Assembly: GCA_003505715.1 (NCBI GenBank)
Contig: DNXU01000492.1
Location: 188 to 7,896, forward strand
Source of the DNA: Cyanobacteria bacterium UBA8803
GTDB lineage: Bacteria > Cyanobacteriota > Cyanobacteriia > Cyanobacteriales > Coleofasciculaceae
Length of the DNA: 7,709 bases
Direction of reading: 5' to 3'
Below the pieces are notes generated by a model. It saw nothing but the letters and a program-made list of their open reading frames with translations, made no database searches and was not told where the DNA came from. Position 1 is the first letter of the stretch; every line of letters begins with the position of its first letter. Both the position numbers and the translations under genes were made by a program. Shown here in pieces: positions 7,101-7,709 of this stretch.

Positions 7101-7645
7101 GTGGCAATATTGATATTACTGCCGAAAATATTTTTGGGATTAGGTTTCGACCCCAACTCACCCCGCTAAGTGACATTACTGCCAGTTCTAAGTTTGGCCT
7201 TTCCGGCACCGTCAGCATCAACGGCTTGAACGTCGATCCCAGTTCAGGATTAGTCGAATTACCAGGTGAACTAGCCGATGCCAGCGATCAAGTGGTTGTT
7301 GGCTGTGCCGCAGCAGAAGGCAATTCCTTTACCGTTACCGGACGCGGCGGCTTACCGGAAGATCCCACAGCAACCATCCGAGGTCAAACAGTCTGGCGAG
7401 ATCTACAAGACTTTTCCGATGGCAGCGAAGGCGCGAACACCTCTAAACCAACTCCCCAAGCCAGATTACAAGATCGGGAAGAGAGCGATCGCACCTCTAG
7501 CTCCTCTCCCATAGTAGAAGCCACCGGCTGGGTTAAAGACGAAAATGGCCATGTCACCCTAGTTGCTTCTACAGCAAATAGCACTTCTGCTGGTTACAAA
7601 TCGAAATTACCTGATTGCCAGCAATTATCCTCCAACAACCAATAA
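4028..7645 (+). CDS. TpsA-type filamentous haemagglutinin / two-partner secretion exoprotein
   Basis: This encodes 1205 residues, a large surface-exposed or released adhesin-like protein. Residues 1-28 form a signal peptide, with likely cleavage GVVA|QITPD. Residues 30-177 are the TPS (haemagglutination activity) domain needed for recognition by an outer-membrane TpsB pore; NPSGI (86-90) and the hallmark NPNGIIFG (121-128) are present. Residues about 178-470 match a middle region I know from cyanobacterial homologues (NPFIASAGAQLFVQGN, FALNHPASGFFSGGDM, ASLHIFAGGSVTIG, LVFLTNQYQPN). Residues 538-1060 are some 17 glycine-rich coils of the type GxGGxIxIxAxxLxLxxGAxI, expected to build a right-handed beta-helix. 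The tail, 1061-1205, has the motifs GLVELPGELADAS and FTVTGRGGLPEDPTA and the only two cysteines, C1093 and C1197. No TpsB gene is visible. The ligand and role are unknown. The reading frame is intact, although it contains G7 and C7 tracts. Confidence 0.93.
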   Translation: MVLYQRIGILAGSGAIAWALGLAPGVVAQITPDHSLGGESSFVTPNVVSERGIIDRIDGGAVRGSSLFHSFQDFNVGNLQRVYFANPSGIDNILGRVTGTQGSNIFGTLGVLGNANLYFINPNGIIFGDKAQLDIRGSFFASTNTSIPLTNGYQFSTENPNAPPLLTLNVAPGLQNGLPAQGTIASTGNLSVGGDLTLVSQNLNLEGQLYSGRNTTLNAAEKLKVRDSAANPFIASAGAQLFVQGNKIDIFALNHPASGFFSGGDMVFRSANALGGNAHFSSGGNFILQQMDGTGGELSSSDDPVIRASGDVSFDSYEGASLHIFAGGSVTIGNIFITGPDTTNFINETVTLSDGQTTVPINGGAVPTVDIRAGTTAFNPTGITGDTTSFTPIPNTTGTGTSANITIDGIFNFGGLVFLTNQYQPNPSLSGDITLKTGIATALGPSGGGDVVIDSRGKITTPNFIDTSGFDFATSGFTNPGGDITLLAQGDIFMPNPSQIFSYGSAGGSITMKSQSAIIQEEAPPDESYIEIAGYGAGQGGDLILEAPRIFLSNAVQNNLRRGALGPGGKLIITADSLEANRARLINVTRGGDAGNVIVNADSISLNESQLGSLNRSTTGGKAADVEINTYTFMARGPGPAVLSETQKESDGRGGNVRINASSLSLQEGSQVRTTTLGSGDAGNIEIRADDIVVDGSILLSIFGMPEPFPAGIVSETSFGGRGGVIDITTRRLSVSNGALISASTNGEGDAGTIFINASESASFDGNPGEPLFPSGAFVGTLKDATGRGGTLTINTPFLSVTNGAQLEALTESSANAGEININANTVFLSGADTGLFSNTTSGSTGNGGLVRVEANSLRLQDGAQISASTSGAGEGGEIIINASQLISLSGENTGIFSSTTPESTGKGGSIFIDPEQVEINDGAAISVDSQGTGIGGNIELEADQLRLDNGRISAETTSADGGNITLSLSDVLLLRRGSKISTTAGTVGAGGNGGDIRISLTRGFIIAVDEEDSDITANAFLGNGGNIDITAENIFGIRFRPQLTPLSDITASSKFGLSGTVSINGLNVDPSSGLVELPGELADASDQVVVGCAAAEGNSFTVTGRGGLPEDPTATIRGQTVWRDLQDFSDGSEGANTSKPTPQARLQDREESDRTSSSSPIVEATGWVKDENGHVTLVASTANSTSAGYKSKLPDCQQLSSNNQ
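4070..4077. repeat. HIP1 octamer GCGATCGC
   Basis: An exact copy of the cyanobacterial highly iterated palindrome lies within the signal-peptide codons. A second copy is at 7485-7492. HIP1 is strongly over-represented in many cyanobacterial genomes and supports the taxonomic assignment. Confidence 0.85.
6479..6835 (+). repeat. Tandem duplication of a ~60-residue beta-helix unit (coding)
   Basis: Residues 818-876 and 877-936 of the TpsA-like protein are homologous units of 59 and 60 residues, each covering two coils. Matching landmarks are GEI at the start, LSGADTGLFSNTT against LSGENTGIFSSTT, and LQDGAQISAST against INDGAAISVDS. The DNA is also alike around CTCTCCGGT (6512 and 6692). This suggests the helix grew by intragenic duplication. 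Confidence 0.7.
7485..7492. repeat. HIP1 octamer GCGATCGC
   Basis: A second exact HIP1 copy lies in the coding sequence of the TpsA-like C-terminal tail, in the low-complexity linker (REESDRTSSSS). Confidence 0.85.
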
Positions 7646-7672
7646 TATTATGTCCAGTTAATTAACCCTCCT

Positions 7673-7696
7673 AAAACCTGTGGCAGGGCGGGTTTT
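7673..7696 (+). terminator. Terminator-like hairpin after the TpsA-like gene
   Basis: AAAACCTGT (7673-7681) can pair with GCGGGTTTT (7688-7696) through seven Watson-Crick and two G-T pairs, with a 6-base loop. It begins 28 bases after the stop codon. The T4 end is part of the stem and no longer T-run follows, so termination may be weak. Because of its A/T symmetry it could also act on the opposite strand. A 10-bp palindrome, GTTAATTAAC (7657-7666), sits between it and the stop codon. Confidence 0.5.
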
Positions 7697-7709
7697 GAGT
7701 GAAGTCATA

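Overview
The window looks like a piece of a filamentous cyanobacterial chromosome. The reasons are two exact HIP1 octamers (GCGATCGC at 4070 and 7485), two large secreted proteins whose domain types I know mainly from filamentous cyanobacteria, and intergenic repeats built on a GTTGGTAGTA / TACTACGAAC inverted pair, a style I associate with such genomes. I cannot name the species from sequence alone.

Layout, all on the + strand. Positions 1-334 are an AT-rich leader with no convincing gene. It holds a repeated 10-bp palindrome (71-112), a possible sigma70 promoter (124-152) and a GC-richer imperfect palindrome (202-256). Positions 335-3697 encode a cysteine-free protein of 1120 residues: a cyanobacterial exoprotein N-terminal domain, a second conserved beta-rich region, two DUF11 modules, about 350 residues I do not recognise, and a C-terminal block of RTX nonapeptides followed by an EF-hand-like loop. 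It has no Sec signal peptide, so it is probably a type I secretion substrate. Positions 3698-4027 hold a strong hairpin (3729-3779) and two diverged copies of a 67-69 bp foldable repeat plus an extra half copy. Positions 4028-7645 encode a 1205-residue two-partner-secretion exoprotein (TpsA, filamentous haemagglutinin type). It has a signal peptide, a TPS domain with the NPNGI motif, a conserved cyanobacterial middle region, a long glycine-rich beta-helix and a C-terminal tail carrying the protein's only two cysteines. A small terminator-like hairpin (7673-7696) follows.

Both genes encode large surface or released proteins likely to act outside the cell, in adhesion, sheath or biofilm matrix, or contact with other cells. 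They would leave by different routes: type I for the first, Sec plus an outer-membrane TpsB pore for the second. None of the transporter genes (ABC exporter, membrane-fusion protein, TpsB) is in the window. The hairpin and 330-bp gap between the genes suggest separate transcription units. I see no sign of a defence system, CRISPR array, RNA gene or intact transposon. The less explained parts are the unrecognised segment of the first protein and the foldable intergenic repeats.
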